Positions 26,044 through 35,226 of a DNA stretch of 64,000 nucleotides are shown piece by piece. A model generated the notes under the pieces. The model saw only the letters and a list, made by a program, of their open reading frames with translations, did no database searches and was not told the origin of the DNA. Each line of letters begins with the position of its first letter. The first letter of the stretch is position 1. Source of the stretch: Silanimonas sp. Lineage in GTDB: Bacteria; Pseudomonadota; Gammaproteobacteria; Xanthomonadales; Xanthomonadaceae. A program made the position numbers and the translations under genes. The stretch is taken from the NCBI GenBank assembly GCA_018334015.1, contig JAGXTI010000034.1, positions 1-64,000 of the forward strand, read 5' to 3'.

Positions 26044-27813
26044 TCAGCGGTCGGGCGCCAAGCGGGCGCTGGGGTAGGGCAGCAGGCGGCCGAACAGGGT
26101 GCCGTGCATCATCCGATAGACGTCGATGTTGTCGAAGCGCTGGCTGAAGGTGCTGCCCAGCAAGGGCGCGTTCAAGCCGGCGGCGCGCGACAGCATGCCG
26201 CCATGCATGTCGCCGAAGCCCAAGGTCCAGGCCACGACGAACTGCTGACGATTTCCGAACTGGTCGGGCTCGGTCACGAACAGCGGCGAGGAAAAACCCT
26301 CGACGCCGTCGAGCAGCACCTCCAGCATCGCAGCGTTCGGAACCCGGGCGCTGCCGGGGGCGAGGCCGGTTCCTGAACGTGCCAGGTTCTCGACGCTCAG
26401 AACATCGGGTTCACGGCCAGCCGGCAGGTTGTTGGTGGGCGGCTTGACCCCGAGCGCCGGCACGGTGATCGCCTGCATGCCGCCGGCATCGCTGTCGGCC
26501 GCGGTCAGGATCAGGGTGCGCGGGTTGCGGCGAAGGAAGTCGAGCGAGACGCCGATGGCCTCATCGGCGCGGCGCAGGGATTCGAGCATGCCGATGGCAT
26601 TGCCGTTGTTGCCAAAGTTGTCCGCGCTTTCCGGTTCGGCCACCAGAAAGAAGCGCCGCTGACTGGCGCTCGGCGCCCGGCTGGCGGCCCGCTCGAGGAT
26701 GGTGAGCGCGAGCCCGGTCATTTCGGCGAAGCTGGGCGGATTGAAACCCGGTTCGGTCGCCAGCGGATCGCCGAACAGCACCAGTCGGCTCTGTTTTTCC
26801 GGGGCCGGGCCGACTTCGCCCGCCTGCATGTCGGAACGCACGAGGCCGCGGGCGATCAGGTCGGCTTCGGGCCGGTCGTTCATGGTGTCGTGGAAGGCGA
26901 ACAGCCCGAGCACCCGTGGCGCGTAGTCGGGGTTGGCGTCCAGCGCCCGGCGCAGGGCCTCGAACTCGGCGCGGGTACGGATGACGATGTGGTCATCGAG
27001 CCGGGCCGGATCGTTGCTCATATCGCCGCTGCCCATGGCATTCCAGGCCGATTGCAGATCCAGCGTGTCGGTGCGCAGGCTGAGCCGGCTGTTGAGCGGG
27101 GCCTCGCGCTCTTCGTTGACGTTGCGGTGCAGGGTGCTGCGCCCGGCCGGCAGCGTGTCGGCCTCGCCGCCGCCGAGAATCACCCAGGGTGCTATGTCGT
27201 TCATGCCGGTGCGGCCGAGGATGATCTGGCGGGTGATCTCCTGCCAGTCGTTTCGGTTGCCGGCTTCGGCGAGGAACACCCCGGTGCCCGGTTCAGCGAT
27301 GTGGCCGTCGTTGACGATGCCGACCGGGATGCCGGCGTTGGCCGCCTCGCGCATGATCGAACCGGAAAAGCCCGAGAGTGAACGGATCGGCCGATCCAGC
27401 CCGAGGCTGCCATCACCATCGCGGCCGAACGAGCCCATGGCGTCGACTTTGTAGCCGAAGGCATGGGTCGTGGCGCTGCCGTGGGAGGTGCCGGAGATGG
27501 AATTTTCGAGATGGCCGCGATAGAGACCGATGTGCGGCAACTGGTCCCAGTGCTGGCTGCCGTCCGCGCCCCGGTAGAACAGGCGCGCGATCGACCAGTG
27601 GTTCAAGGCGGTGCCGTCCGGGTGGAGGAAGATGACATTCCCGGTCGACATCCGACGGGTGCCGGTCTCGCGGCCGGGATCCAACGGTGTTTCGTTGACC
27701 TGCTGCGCTCTGCCGGAAGGGGCGGCCTCGATCGCACCGGCCCATGTGGCGCTGGTGATGCCGAGCACGGCGGTTGCGAGGGTGCTTGCGAAAATCGTTT
27801 TACGAAAGCTCAT
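26044..27813 (-). CDS. Alkaline phosphatase superfamily protein with altered metal ligands
   Basis: The 589-aa product has a signal peptide (KTIFASTLATAVLGITSATWAGA) and the alkaline-phosphatase core: GNVIFLHPDGTALNHW (metal Asp66) and ISGTSHGSATTHAFG, where Ser110 aligns with the phosphorylated Ser. It is periplasmic or secreted. By remembered alignment with E. coli PhoA, the Zn ligand His331 is Asn in the ESADNFGNNGN segment, and His370 is Ser in TAADSDAGG; the third His (DMHGGMLSRAAG) is kept. The fold is clear but activity and metal content are uncertain. Start ATG 27813 begins the signal peptide. Phosphate-style context is suggested by the PhnD-like neighbour. No convincing Pho box is seen upstream. 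Confidence 0.82.
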   Translation of the reverse strand: MSFRKTIFASTLATAVLGITSATWAGAIEAAPSGRAQQVNETPLDPGRETGTRRMSTGNVIFLHPDGTALNHWSIARLFYRGADGSQHWDQLPHIGLYRGHLENSISGTSHGSATTHAFGYKVDAMGSFGRDGDGSLGLDRPIRSLSGFSGSIMREAANAGIPVGIVNDGHIAEPGTGVFLAEAGNRNDWQEITRQIILGRTGMNDIAPWVILGGGEADTLPAGRSTLHRNVNEEREAPLNSRLSLRTDTLDLQSAWNAMGSGDMSNDPARLDDHIVIRTRAEFEALRRALDANPDYAPRVLGLFAFHDTMNDRPEADLIARGLVRSDMQAGEVGPAPEKQSRLVLFGDPLATEPGFNPPSFAEMTGLALTILERAASRAPSASQRRFFLVAEPESADNFGNNGNAIGMLESLRRADEAIGVSLDFLRRNPRTLILTAADSDAGGMQAITVPALGVKPPTNNLPAGREPDVLSVENLARSGTGLAPGSARVPNAAMLEVLLDGVEGFSSPLFVTEPDQFGNRQQFVVAWTLGFGDMHGGMLSRAAGLNAPLLGSTFSQRFDNIDVYRMMHGTLFGRLLPYPSARLAPDR

Positions 27814-27957
27814 GGTTGAGGTGTCGATATCGGGGAGAGGGGTGGAGGGTAGGGCAAGACCATCGGTGACCCCGATGCCCCTGCAGTGAGCTTGCGAACG
27901 CGGCATGACGCCCCCATTTCAACGGCCGCTGCTGCGGACGACGATCGATGCCGGGCA

Positions 27958-28815
27958 TCAGCGTTCAAGGCCGTCCAGCGGGGGCAGGGCCCGGACCTCG
28001 CCGGCCCCGGCCCGCAGCGTGGCGGGCAGAGCGCTGCTGAGCACCGCCAGCGCGCCCCGGCCGTCGCTCGTGGCATCGACGATGCTGCCGAGCGCCATGC
28101 CATCGCCGCCCAGCACCGGCTGCCCGGCGGCCAGGGCTTCACCTTCGAGCCACCAGGTCTGACGCTTGGCCTCGCCCAGAAAGTGGGTGCGGGCGACGAT
28201 TTCCTGGCCCGGGTAGCAGCCTTTTTTCACGCTGAAGGCGCGCAGCCTGTGCAATGAGAGCATGTGCGGGGTCCAGCTCGGCTCGCGATCAGGACACCAA
28301 CGCGGCAGGCCGTGGCGCAGATCGGCCTCCCGCCAGCGGGTGGTGGCGAGCGGATCGGCAGGCCCCGTTCTGGCTCGGATACTGAGCCAGCGCCGGCCGC
28401 CGGCCGCCGAGGCATCCAGCACTTCGTTGCCGTTCGGGTCTTCGAGCAGGCGATGGCGCTCGTGCGCGGCGCTCTGCGCCAGCGGCCCTTCGTCGAAGCC
28501 GGCCAAGGCCTGCAGGTCGTCGCGATGCCGGAGGCGGGCCTTGCTGCGCAGCAGGTAGCGCGACAGCCCCGCGACAAAGGCCGTGGGCTCGGCATCGAGC
28601 AGCAGCAGACGCAGTTGGCCGGGTGCCCGGTGGAGCAAAGCGAACAGGGCCTGGACCCGGCCCTTGGGGCTCAGCCAGCCGTTCCAGTGCCAGTGGCCAA
28701 ACGCCAGCGCGGCCACGTCGTTCATGGTCTGGGCCTGGGCGAAAGCCGCGGCGTCGGGGCCTTCGAGGTCGATGATGGCGATGTCGCCAAGAGGTGATGC
28801 CGTGGTCGGATTCAC
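27958..28815 (-). CDS. ygfZ: Folate-binding protein YgfZ (Fe-S cluster repair/assembly)
   Basis: YgfZ is a tetrahydrofolate-dependent protein that helps maintain [4Fe-4S] enzymes. The product has the GcvT-like fold with the diagnostic KGCYPGQEIVARTHFLG motif near the C-terminal third. Start is uncertain: the frame opens at ATG 28854, but that ATG lies inside the plus-strand promoter for the sdh operon, and the extra residues (CKRFKREH) are atypical, so GTG 28815 (about 285 aa) is proposed; neither has a strong Shine-Dalgarno. It is head to head with the succinate dehydrogenase operon, an Fe-S client of this pathway. Confidence 0.9.
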   Translation of the reverse strand: MNPTTASPLGDIAIIDLEGPDAAAFAQAQTMNDVAALAFGHWHWNGWLSPKGRVQALFALLHRAPGQLRLLLLDAEPTAFVAGLSRYLLRSKARLRHRDDLQALAGFDEGPLAQSAAHERHRLLEDPNGNEVLDASAAGGRRWLSIRARTGPADPLATTRWREADLRHGLPRWCPDREPSWTPHMLSLHRLRAFSVKKGCYPGQEIVARTHFLGEAKRQTWWLEGEALAAGQPVLGGDGMALGSIVDATSDGRGALAVLSSALPATLRAGAGEVRALPPLDGLER

Positions 28816-28825
28816 ATGTTCTCGC

Positions 28826-28854
28826 TTGAACCGCTTGCAACGGGTGCTTAACAT
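28826..28854 (+). promoter_or_regulatory. Sigma70-type promoter of the succinate dehydrogenase operon
   Basis: TTGAAC (28826-28831) and TAACAT (28849-28854) are separated by exactly 17 bases. A transcript starting about 7 bases on would begin at or next to ATG 28861, so the first cistron would be almost leaderless. Confidence 0.6.
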
Positions 28855-28860
28855 CCACCC

Positions 28861-29031
28861 ATGCTTCCGCAGTCCCCCAGTCTAGGCGAGCTTCCCCTGC
28901 CCGTGGCAGTGCCGGAACCCGCCCACCCTTCCCAGCCTGTGCCGGCCCCGATCGAACACGGCGGGCGGGAAGGTCCCGAACCCACCCGGTTCGGCGACTG
29001 GGAAAAGAACGGCCGCTGCATCGATTTCTGA
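28861..29031 (+). CDS. Succinate dehydrogenase assembly factor 4-like (DUF1674) protein
   Basis: A 56-aa protein whose C-terminus reads GPEPTRFGDWEKNGRCIDF, the signature of DUF1674/SDHAF4 (yeast Sdh8). In eukaryotes this factor binds the flavinylated SdhA and helps it join SdhB while limiting reactive oxygen. The N-terminal two-thirds is Pro-rich and probably disordered, as in the family. It is the first gene of the sdh operon, 42 bases before sdhC, which is strong functional context. It has no clear Shine-Dalgarno and starts close to the predicted transcription start. It is short enough to be missed by a length cut-off. Confidence 0.88.
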   Translation: MLPQSPSLGELPLPVAVPEPAHPSQPVPAPIEHGGREGPEPTRFGDWEKNGRCIDF

Positions 29032-29073
29032 CCGCGGCACGCGGCCTTCCCCGAACCGAACCGAGCGCAGCCC

Positions 29074-29469
29074 ATGGCCACGCAGCAACGTCCCCTGTCC
29101 CCGCACCTGCAGGTTTACAAGCCGCAGCTCACCACGGCGATGTCGATCCTGCACCGCATCACCGGCGTGGTGAATGCGTTGGGGTTTTTGCTGGTTGCGT
29201 TCTGGTTGTTCGCACTGGCGGCCGGCGAGGCGAGCTACAACGCTGTCCTCGCCTGCCTTGCTTCGCTGCCGGGTCAGCTTCTGCTGTTCGCTTTCGCGGC
29301 GAGCCTGGTCTACCACCTGCTGAACGGCATCCGCCATCTGGCCTGGGATGCGGGCTGGGGTCTCGAGATCCCGCAGGTCTACCGTTCCGGTTACGCGGTG
29401 ATCGCCGTGGCCGTGGTCTTGACGGGCCTGCTCTGGTTTCTGGGCCTTTCGATCGGAGACGCCCCATGA
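29074..29469 (+). CDS. sdhC: Succinate dehydrogenase cytochrome b556 subunit
   Basis: SdhC anchors the complex in the inner membrane and shares haem b and the quinone site with SdhD. The 131-aa product opens with the family signature RPLSPHLQVYKPQLTTAMSI and LHRITG, has three transmembrane helices, and keeps the haem-ligand His in YHLLNGIRHLAWD. It overlaps sdhD by 4 bases (ATGA). Confidence 0.97.
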   Translation: MATQQRPLSPHLQVYKPQLTTAMSILHRITGVVNALGFLLVAFWLFALAAGEASYNAVLACLASLPGQLLLFAFAASLVYHLLNGIRHLAWDAGWGLEIPQVYRSGYAVIAVAVVLTGLLWFLGLSIGDAP

Positions 29470-29849
29470 GCCGGCTCCGTCACCCTTGGGCCGTGGCCCG
29501 CGGCCTTGGCAGCGCGAAGGAAGGTGTCGCCCACTGGTGGGCGCAGCGGCTCTCGGCCGGCGCGCTGCTGTTTCTGGTGCCCTGGTTCGTGATCACCGTC
29601 GTCTCGATGATCGGCATGGACCATGCCAACGCCCGCGCCTTCCTCGCCGAGCCCTTGAATGCCACCCTCATGCTCGCCTTCGTGCTGGCCGCGTCCTGGC
29701 ACGCCCGGCTCGGTCTGCAGGTGGTGATCGAGGACTACATCCGTCGTCCCTGGCTGGAACTCGCCCTGCTGCTGCTTTGCAAGGCGGCCTACGTGCTGGC
29801 CGCCCTCGCTTCCGTCGTGGCCATCGGCCGCATCGCCTTCACCGCCTGA
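29466..29849 (+). CDS. sdhD: Succinate dehydrogenase membrane anchor subunit
   Basis: A 127-aa protein with three transmembrane helices. The N-terminal [20 protein letters not shown]-type segment (here [20 protein letters not shown]) and [14 protein letters not shown], with the His and Asp-Tyr of the haem/quinone region, identify SdhD. Its ATG overlaps the sdhC stop and sdhA starts 7 bases after its own stop. Confidence 0.96.
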   Translation: MSRLRHPWAVARGLGSAKEGVAHWWAQRLSAGALLFLVPWFVITVVSMIGMDHANARAFLAEPLNATLMLAFVLAASWHARLGLQVVIEDYIRRPWLELALLLLCKAAYVLAALASVVAIGRIAFTA

Positions 29850-29856
29850 GCCCGCC

Positions 29857-31650
29857 ATGACGACCACCTACAAGATCACCGAACACCAGTACGACATGGT
29901 CGTGGTCGGCGCCGGTGGCGCCGGCCTGCGCGCCACTTTCGGCCTGGCCGCCAAGGGCCTGCAGACCGCCTGCATCAGCAAAGTGTTTCCGACCCGCTCG
30001 CACACCGTGGCGGCGCAGGGCGGCATCTCGGCCGCGCTCGCCAACATGGGCGAGGACGACTGGCGCTACCACTTCTTCGACACTGTCAAAGGTTCGGACT
30101 GGCTGGGTGATCAGGACGCCATCGAGTACATGTGCCGCGAGGCCATCCCGGCCATCATCGAGCTCGAGCACTACGGCGTGCCGTTCTCGCGCACCGAGGA
30201 AGGCAAAATCTACCAGCGCCCGTTCGGCGGCATGACCACCCGCTACGGCGAGGGCCCGCCGGCGCAGCGCACCTGCGCGGCCGCCGACCGCACCGGCCAC
30301 GCCATCCTGCACACGCTCTACCAGCAGTCGCTGGCGCATGATGCGCGCTTCTTCATCGAGTACTTCGCCCTCGACCTGATCATGGACGAGGAGGGTGTCT
30401 GCCGCGGCGTCATCGCGCTGGACATGGCCGAGGGCACCATCCACGTGTTCCGCGCCCACGGCGTCGTGCTCGCCACCGGCGGCTACGGCCGCGCCTATTT
30501 CTCGGCGACCTCGGCACACACCTGCACCGGCGACGGCGGCGGCATGGCCCTGCGCGCCGGCCTGCCGCTGCAGGACATGGAGTTCGTGCAGTTCCACCCG
30601 ACCGGCATCTACGGCGCCGGCTGCCTGATCACCGAAGGCGTGCGCGGCGAAGGCGGCATCCTGCGCAACGCGCAGGGCGAGCGCTTCATGGAGCGCTACG
30701 CGCCGAGCGTCAAGGACCTCGCGCCGCGCGACATGGTCAGCCGCTCGATGACCATCGAGATCCGCGAAGGTCGCGGTGTCGGCCCGAACGCCGACCACAT
30801 CCACCTCGACCTGACCCACCTCGACCCGAAGGTCATCCACGAGCGTCTGCCGGGCATCGCCGAGACGGCCAAGATCTTCGCCGGCGTCGACGTCGAGAAG
30901 CAGCCGATCCCGGTGCTGCCGACCGTGCACTACAACATGGGCGGCCTGCAGACCAACTACCACGGCGAAGTCGTCACGCTGAAGGACGGCAACCCGGATG
31001 CCGTGGTGCCGGGCCTGTACTCGATCGGTGAGGCGGCCTGCGTGTCCGTGCACGGCGCCAACCGGCTGGGCTCGAACTCGCTGCTCGACCTCGTGGTGTT
31101 CGGCCGCGCGGTGGCCAACCGTTGCGCCGAGACGATCAAGCCGGGCCAGCCGCACAAGCGGCTCGCCTCCGATGCGCTCGACAAATCGCTCGCCAACCTC
31201 GACACGCTGCGCTACGCCAAGGGCGGCACGCCGACGGCTGACATCCGCCTCAACATGCAGCGCATCATGCAGAACGACGCCGCGGTGTTCCGCACCGGCG
31301 AGACCCTGCAGCAGGGTGTTGCCAAGATCCAGCAGGCCCATGCCAGCTTCCAGGACGTCAAGGTCAGCGACCGCTCGCTCATCTGGAACTCCGACCTCAT
31401 CGAAACCCTGGAGCTGCAGAACCTGCTCGCGCAGGCGGTGGTGACGATGGTCTCGGCCGAGAACCGCAAGGAGTCGCGCGGTGCCCACGCCCGCGAGGAC
31501 TTCCCGGACCGCAACGACGCCGAGTGGATGAAGCACACGCTGTGCTGGATCGACGAGAAGGGCGACACCCGCATCGACTACCGGCCGGTGCACCTGAACA
31601 CCCAGACCGATGCCGTGCAGTCGATTCCGCCCAAGGCCCGGAAGTACTGA
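29857..31650 (+). CDS. sdhA: Succinate dehydrogenase flavoprotein subunit
   Basis: SdhA oxidises succinate to fumarate in the TCA cycle. The 597-aa product has the FAD-binding [13 protein letters not shown], the covalent FAD His49 in [10 protein letters not shown], active-site [15 protein letters not shown] and FMERYAP, and [12 protein letters not shown]. Length is standard. Covalent flavinylation would need SdhE, encoded at 33298 in the same run of genes. Confidence 0.98.
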   Translation: MTTTYKITEHQYDMVVVGAGGAGLRATFGLAAKGLQTACISKVFPTRSHTVAAQGGISAALANMGEDDWRYHFFDTVKGSDWLGDQDAIEYMCREAIPAIIELEHYGVPFSRTEEGKIYQRPFGGMTTRYGEGPPAQRTCAAADRTGHAILHTLYQQSLAHDARFFIEYFALDLIMDEEGVCRGVIALDMAEGTIHVFRAHGVVLATGGYGRAYFSATSAHTCTGDGGGMALRAGLPLQDMEFVQFHPTGIYGAGCLITEGVRGEGGILRNAQGERFMERYAPSVKDLAPRDMVSRSMTIEIREGRGVGPNADHIHLDLTHLDPKVIHERLPGIAETAKIFAGVDVEKQPIPVLPTVHYNMGGLQTNYHGEVVTLKDGNPDAVVPGLYSIGEAACVSVHGANRLGSNSLLDLVVFGRAVANRCAETIKPGQPHKRLASDALDKSLANLDTLRYAKGGTPTADIRLNMQRIMQNDAAVFRTGETLQQGVAKIQQAHASFQDVKVSDRSLIWNSDLIETLELQNLLAQAVVTMVSAENRKESRGAHAREDFPDRNDAEWMKHTLCWIDEKGDTRIDYRPVHLNTQTDAVQSIPPKARKY

Positions 31651-31651
31651 C

Positions 31652-32020
31652 ATGGCCGCCCCGCGCGAAGGCGGCTTGCTGGCCTGGCAGTACCGCGACT
31701 ACGCGGAGCGCCACCAGGACAAGCTGAACCTCTGGCTGCACCTCTACAGCGTGCCGGCTTTCATCGCTGGCTCGGCGGCGGTGTTCGCCAACCTGCTGGA
31801 ACTGCACTGGTTCGGTGTCGCCGTATCCGCCTGCTTTGTCCTTGCTGCTGTCGGCATCCAGGCCCTCGGCCATCTTCGCGAGGCGCGACCGGCACCGCCG
31901 GTCGAGGGTCTCGTCGATGGCATCCGCCAGGTCATCGCCGAGCAGTTTGTCACTTTCCCCCGTTTCGTCCTTTCCGGCGGCTGGATGCGCAACGTCACGC
32001 GCCGTGCCGGAACCCACTGA
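31652..32020 (+). CDS. DUF962/Mpo1-like small membrane protein within the sdh operon
   Basis: A 122-aa protein with two hydrophobic segments (about residues 30-46 and 55-72). The N-terminal pattern YRDYAERHQDKLNLWLHLYSVP places Tyr, His, Asn and His as in the DUF962 (YGL010w/Mpo1) family, whose yeast member is an Fe2+-dependent dioxygenase of 2-hydroxy fatty acids. Whether this protein is an enzyme is unknown. It starts 1 base after sdhA and ends 15 bases before sdhB, so it is cotranscribed. In some xanthomonad annotations the gene here is mislabelled 'terminase' (from memory). Confidence 0.75.
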   Translation: MAAPREGGLLAWQYRDYAERHQDKLNLWLHLYSVPAFIAGSAAVFANLLELHWFGVAVSACFVLAAVGIQALGHLREARPAPPVEGLVDGIRQVIAEQFVTFPRFVLSGGWMRNVTRRAGTH

Positions 32021-32035
32021 CCCGAGGTCCATCCG

Positions 32036-32824
32036 ATGGCCGAGTTCATCCTCCCCAAGCATTCGAAGATCGGCAAGGGCAAGCACTTCCCGGCTCCGGC
32101 GGGTGCCCGCAAGATCCGCAGCTTCAAGGTCTACCGCTGGAACCCGGACGACGGCAAGAACCCCAGCGTCGATACCTACGAGGTCGACCTCGACAGCTGC
32201 GGCCCGATGGTTCTCGACGCGCTGATCAAGATCAAGAACGAAATCGATCCGACCCTGACCTTCCGGCGCTCCTGCCGGGAGGGCATCTGCGGTTCCTGCG
32301 CGATGAACATCGACGGCACCAACACGCTGGCCTGCACCAAGGCCATCGCCGAGTGCGGCAAGAAAGAGGTGCCGATCTACCCGCTGCCGCACCTGCCGGT
32401 GGTCAAGGACCTGGTGCCGGACCTGACGCACTTCTACGCGCAGTACGCCTCGATCCGCCCCTGGATGCGCACCCAGAGCGCAGCGCCGGCCAGCGGCGAG
32501 CGTCTGCAGTCGCCGGAGGACCGCAAGAAGCTCGACGGCCTCTACGAGTGCATCCTCTGCGCCTGCTGCAGCACGAGCTGCCCGAGCTACTGGTGGAACG
32601 GTGACCGTTACCTCGGTCCGGCCATCCTGCTGCAGGCCTATCGCTGGATCGTCGACTCCCGCGACGAGGACACCGGCGCCCGCCTCGATGATCTCGAGGA
32701 CCCGTTCAAGCTCTACCGCTGCCACACCATCATGAACTGCGCGCGGACCTGCCCGAAGGGCCTGAACCCGGCCAAGGCGATCGCCGAGATCAAGAAACTC
32801 ATGCTCGCCCGCCGGGGCGCCTGA
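32036..32824 (+). CDS. sdhB: Succinate dehydrogenase iron-sulfur subunit
   Basis: SdhB passes electrons from FAD to quinone. The 262-aa product has the [2Fe-2S] cysteines at 80, 85, 88 and 100 (CREGICGSC...C), the [4Fe-4S] set starting CILCACC at 172-178 with Cys182, and the [3Fe-4S]/[4Fe-4S] partners in [14 protein letters not shown]. The stop overlaps the next ATG (TGATG). Confidence 0.98.
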   Translation: MAEFILPKHSKIGKGKHFPAPAGARKIRSFKVYRWNPDDGKNPSVDTYEVDLDSCGPMVLDALIKIKNEIDPTLTFRRSCREGICGSCAMNIDGTNTLACTKAIAECGKKEVPIYPLPHLPVVKDLVPDLTHFYAQYASIRPWMRTQSAAPASGERLQSPEDRKKLDGLYECILCACCSTSCPSYWWNGDRYLGPAILLQAYRWIVDSRDEDTGARLDDLEDPFKLYRCHTIMNCARTCPKGLNPAKAIAEIKKLMLARRGA

Positions 32825-33252
32825 TGGTCGCAAGCTCGCCCTGGGTCTGGCCGATGCTGGCGATGGTCGTTCTGGTGTTTGCCGTGGCCGGCCGGCTGTT
32901 CCAGACCCGGATCGGCGAGATGAAACGCCGCAAACTGCACCCGCAGTCGGTCGCTTCGGCCAAGGCGATGACCGAGGGCATGGAAGACCAGCGTGCGGCG
33001 GACCATTTCCGCAACCTGTTCGAGACGCCGCTGCTGTTCTTCGTCGGCTGCCTGGCGGCGATGCAGACCGGCGTCGAGGGCTTCGGTCCGCTGCTGATGG
33101 CCTGGGCCTTTGTCGGCGCACGCGTGCTGATGGCGATCGAGGCCTGCGGCCGCAACAAGGTGATGCGCCGCTTCCAGGCCTTCCTCGCCGGCTGCGCCGC
33201 CCTGTTGCTGCTCTGGTTGCAACTGGCCTTGCATTGGGTCGGCTGGCTCTGA
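32824..33252 (+). CDS. MAPEG family membrane protein
   Basis: A 142-aa protein with four hydrophobic segments and MAPEG features: DHFRNLFETPLLFFVGCLA and the Arg/Asn motif GARVLMAIEACGRNKVMRR. MAPEG proteins include glutathione transferases and peroxidases of the membrane; most bacterial ones are uncharacterised. Its ATG overlaps the sdhB stop by one base, so it is translated with the succinate dehydrogenase genes. Confidence 0.82.
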   Translation: MVASSPWVWPMLAMVVLVFAVAGRLFQTRIGEMKRRKLHPQSVASAKAMTEGMEDQRAADHFRNLFETPLLFFVGCLAAMQTGVEGFGPLLMAWAFVGARVLMAIEACGRNKVMRRFQAFLAGCAALLLLWLQLALHWVGWL

Positions 33253-33297
33253 GCGCCGGCAGGCGTCGCCGGCAAATCGAACGGGCAGGGGGCGCGG

Positions 33298-33552
33298 ATG
33301 AGCGGCATCGATCCGGTCGAGCACAAACGCCTACGCTGGCGCTGTCGGCGCGGCATGCGCGAACTCGACCAGCTGATGCTGCGCTTTCTCGACCGCGCTT
33401 TCGAGACGGCTTCCGAGGTCGAACGCGCGCTTTTCCTCAGGCTTTTGGACACCGAAGACGACATCCTGTGGCGGTGGTGCATGGGCCGCGAGCGCCCGGA
33501 GGACCCCGACCTTGCCGGATTCATCGACCGACTGCTCCGCCTTCCGCCTTGA
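33298..33552 (+). CDS. sdhE: FAD assembly factor SdhE
   Basis: SdhE (YgfY, yeast Sdh5) attaches FAD covalently to SdhA. The 84-aa five-helix protein has the essential RRGMRELDQLML motif at residues 17-28 and the conserved FLRLLDTEDDILWRW. AGGGGG precedes the ATG by 5 bases. Presence next to sdhB and an sdhA with the His-FAD motif is consistent. Confidence 0.95.
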   Translation: MSGIDPVEHKRLRWRCRRGMRELDQLMLRFLDRAFETASEVERALFLRLLDTEDDILWRWCMGRERPEDPDLAGFIDRLLRLPP

Positions 33553-33979
33553 GTGGCGGCCCTCGCGCTGCGGCATCGCCGCGGCCCTGCTGCTGCCGAC
33601 CGCCCTCGGTCTGGGCCTGGCGCTCTCCGGCCTGCCCGATCTGGTCGCCGAGTTCTCGGTCGCCCTGCCGGAGCGTTTGAGCCTGCTGCTGGCGCTGGCT
33701 GGTGGGCTGGTCGGCCTTTGGCGGGCCCGCCGTGCCGCCCGACGTCCGCCCCGGGTCTTCGAGCTGCTGGAGGGGCGGCGCATCGTCCCCGAGGGCGGCA
33801 TCATCGCCCGGCCAGCCTCATTCACTGAACGCTGGCCGCTCGCGGTGCTGCGGATCGAGCCGGAAGGGCCCGCCTGGGTGTTCTGGCCGGATACGCTGTC
33901 GACCCCGGCGCGCCGCCGCTGCCGGCTCTGGGCCTCGGCCGCGCCCGCCGCCCTCGTCTTGCACCACTGGATGCTCTGA
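33512..33979 (+). CDS. YgfX-like membrane protein
   Basis: A 155-aa protein with an N-terminal FRLEWRPSR followed by two close transmembrane helices (about residues 20-60), then a basic RARRAARRPPR and a beta-rich cytoplasmic domain. This is the YgfX (CptA) layout, and ygfX overlaps or follows sdhE (ygfY) in many proteobacteria. E. coli YgfX was proposed to act on cytoskeletal proteins, but the role is debated. The start is TTG 33512, overlapping sdhE by 41 bases; no ATG or GTG in frame fits. Confidence 0.72.
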   Translation: MPDSSTDCSAFRLEWRPSRCGIAAALLLPTALGLGLALSGLPDLVAEFSVALPERLSLLLALAGGLVGLWRARRAARRPPRVFELLEGRRIVPEGGIIARPASFTERWPLAVLRIEPEGPAWVFWPDTLSTPARRRCRLWASAAPAALVLHHWML

Positions 33980-33981
33980 GC

Positions 33982-35226
33982 ATGTTCCAACCGCTGCCCC
34001 TGGCGATCGGCCTGCGCTACCTGCGCGCCAAACGCCGTAACCGCTTCATCAGCTTCATCAGTGCCGCCTCCATCCTCGGCATCATCATCGGCGTGATCGC
34101 GCTGATCACCACCATCGCGGTGATGAGCGGCTTCCAGCGCGAGATCCGCGACCGCCTGCTGGGCTCGGTGGCGCACGTCACCGTCGAGGGCGTGCAGGGC
34201 GGGCTGGCCGAGTGGGAGGCGGTGATCGCGCTGGCAGAGCGCGATGCCCGCGTCGCCGGTGCCGCACCCTATGTGCGCCGCGAGGGTCTGCTCAGCGGCG
34301 GGCGCACCAGCGCGGCGCTGGTGATGGGCATCGACCCCTCGGCCGAACGCGCCGTTTCTGAACTGGCCGACCGGATGATCGTCGGCTCGATCGACGATCT
34401 GCGCGACGGCGAGTTCAACATCCTGCTCGGCGACCAGTTGGCGATGATGCTCGGTGTGCAGGTCGGTGATCGTGTCCAGGCCACCCTCAACGAGTTCAGC
34501 TCGACACCGCTCGGTGCGCTGCCGCGTTCGCGCCGCTTCACCGTCGCCGGCATCTTCGCGATGGGCGAATTCACCGCCGACAGCAGTTTCGCTTTCATCG
34601 CCATCGGCGACGCCCAGCGCCTGTTGCGCCTCGGCGATGCTGTCAGCGGCGTGCGCATCCGGCTGCACGACCTCTGGCAGGCCGGTGCGGTTTCCGGTGA
34701 GCTGCTGCGCGAGCTGCCGATCGAGGCGCGGGTCAGCGACTGGATGCGCGACAACCGCAATTTCTTCAGCGCGCTGCGGATGGAGCGCACGGTGATGTTC
34801 GTGCTGCTCTCGCTGGTGATCGCCATCGCCGCCTTCAACCTGGTGTCCTCGCTGGTGATGCTGGTGCAGGACAAGCAGGCCGATATCGCCATCCTGCGCA
34901 CGCTGGGCCTGACACCTCGCCAGGTGATGGGCGTGTTCATCGTCCAGGGCAGCGTGATCGGCGTGGTCGGCACTCTGATCGGTGTCGTGCTGGGGGTGCT
35001 GCTCAGCCTCAACCTCGGCACCCTCGTGGGCGCCATCGAGTCCTGGACCGGTCGCGAACTGATGCCTGCCGAGGTCTACTTCATCACCGGCGTGCCGACC
35101 GCGGTCTACCCCTCGGACGTGCTCAGCGTCGCGCTGGTGGCCCTCACGCTCTGCTTCCTCGCCACCCTGTACCCGGCCTGGCGCGCCTCGCGCACCGATC
35201 CGGCCAGCGCCCTGCGTTATGAGTGA
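33982..35226 (+). CDS. Lipoprotein-releasing ABC transporter permease LolC/LolE
   Basis: The 414-aa permease moves lipoproteins from the inner membrane to LolA. It has an N-terminal helix ([20 protein letters not shown]), a periplasmic domain (about residues 45-250) and a C-terminal FtsX block of three helices. The [14 protein letters not shown] and [14 protein letters not shown] segments match LolC/E. Only one such gene is present before lolD, so it may form a homodimer (LolF-like) in this organism. Its stop overlaps lolD by 8 bases. Confidence 0.95.
   Translation: MFQPLPLAIGLRYLRAKRRNRFISFISAASILGIIIGVIALITTIAVMSGFQREIRDRLLGSVAHVTVEGVQGGLAEWEAVIALAERDARVAGAAPYVRREGLLSGGRTSAALVMGIDPSAERAVSELADRMIVGSIDDLRDGEFNILLGDQLAMMLGVQVGDRVQATLNEFSSTPLGALPRSRRFTVAGIFAMGEFTADSSFAFIAIGDAQRLLRLGDAVSGVRIRLHDLWQAGAVSGELLRELPIEARVSDWMRDNRNFFSALRMERTVMFVLLSLVIAIAAFNLVSSLVMLVQDKQADIAILRTLGLTPRQVMGVFIVQGSVIGVVGTLIGVVLGVLLSLNLGTLVGAIESWTGRELMPAEVYFITGVPTAVYPSDVLSVALVALTLCFLATLYPAWRASRTDPASALRYE

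Noticed and set aside
27814-27957. Pho box before the alkaline-phosphatase-like gene
   Set aside because: Only one loose half-site (ATGACG at about 27905) is present; a pair of 7-bp repeats 11 bases apart is not seen.
29839-31653. Long minus-strand open frame opposite sdhA
   Set aside because: sdhA is unmistakable on the other strand and the frame has no family resemblance.
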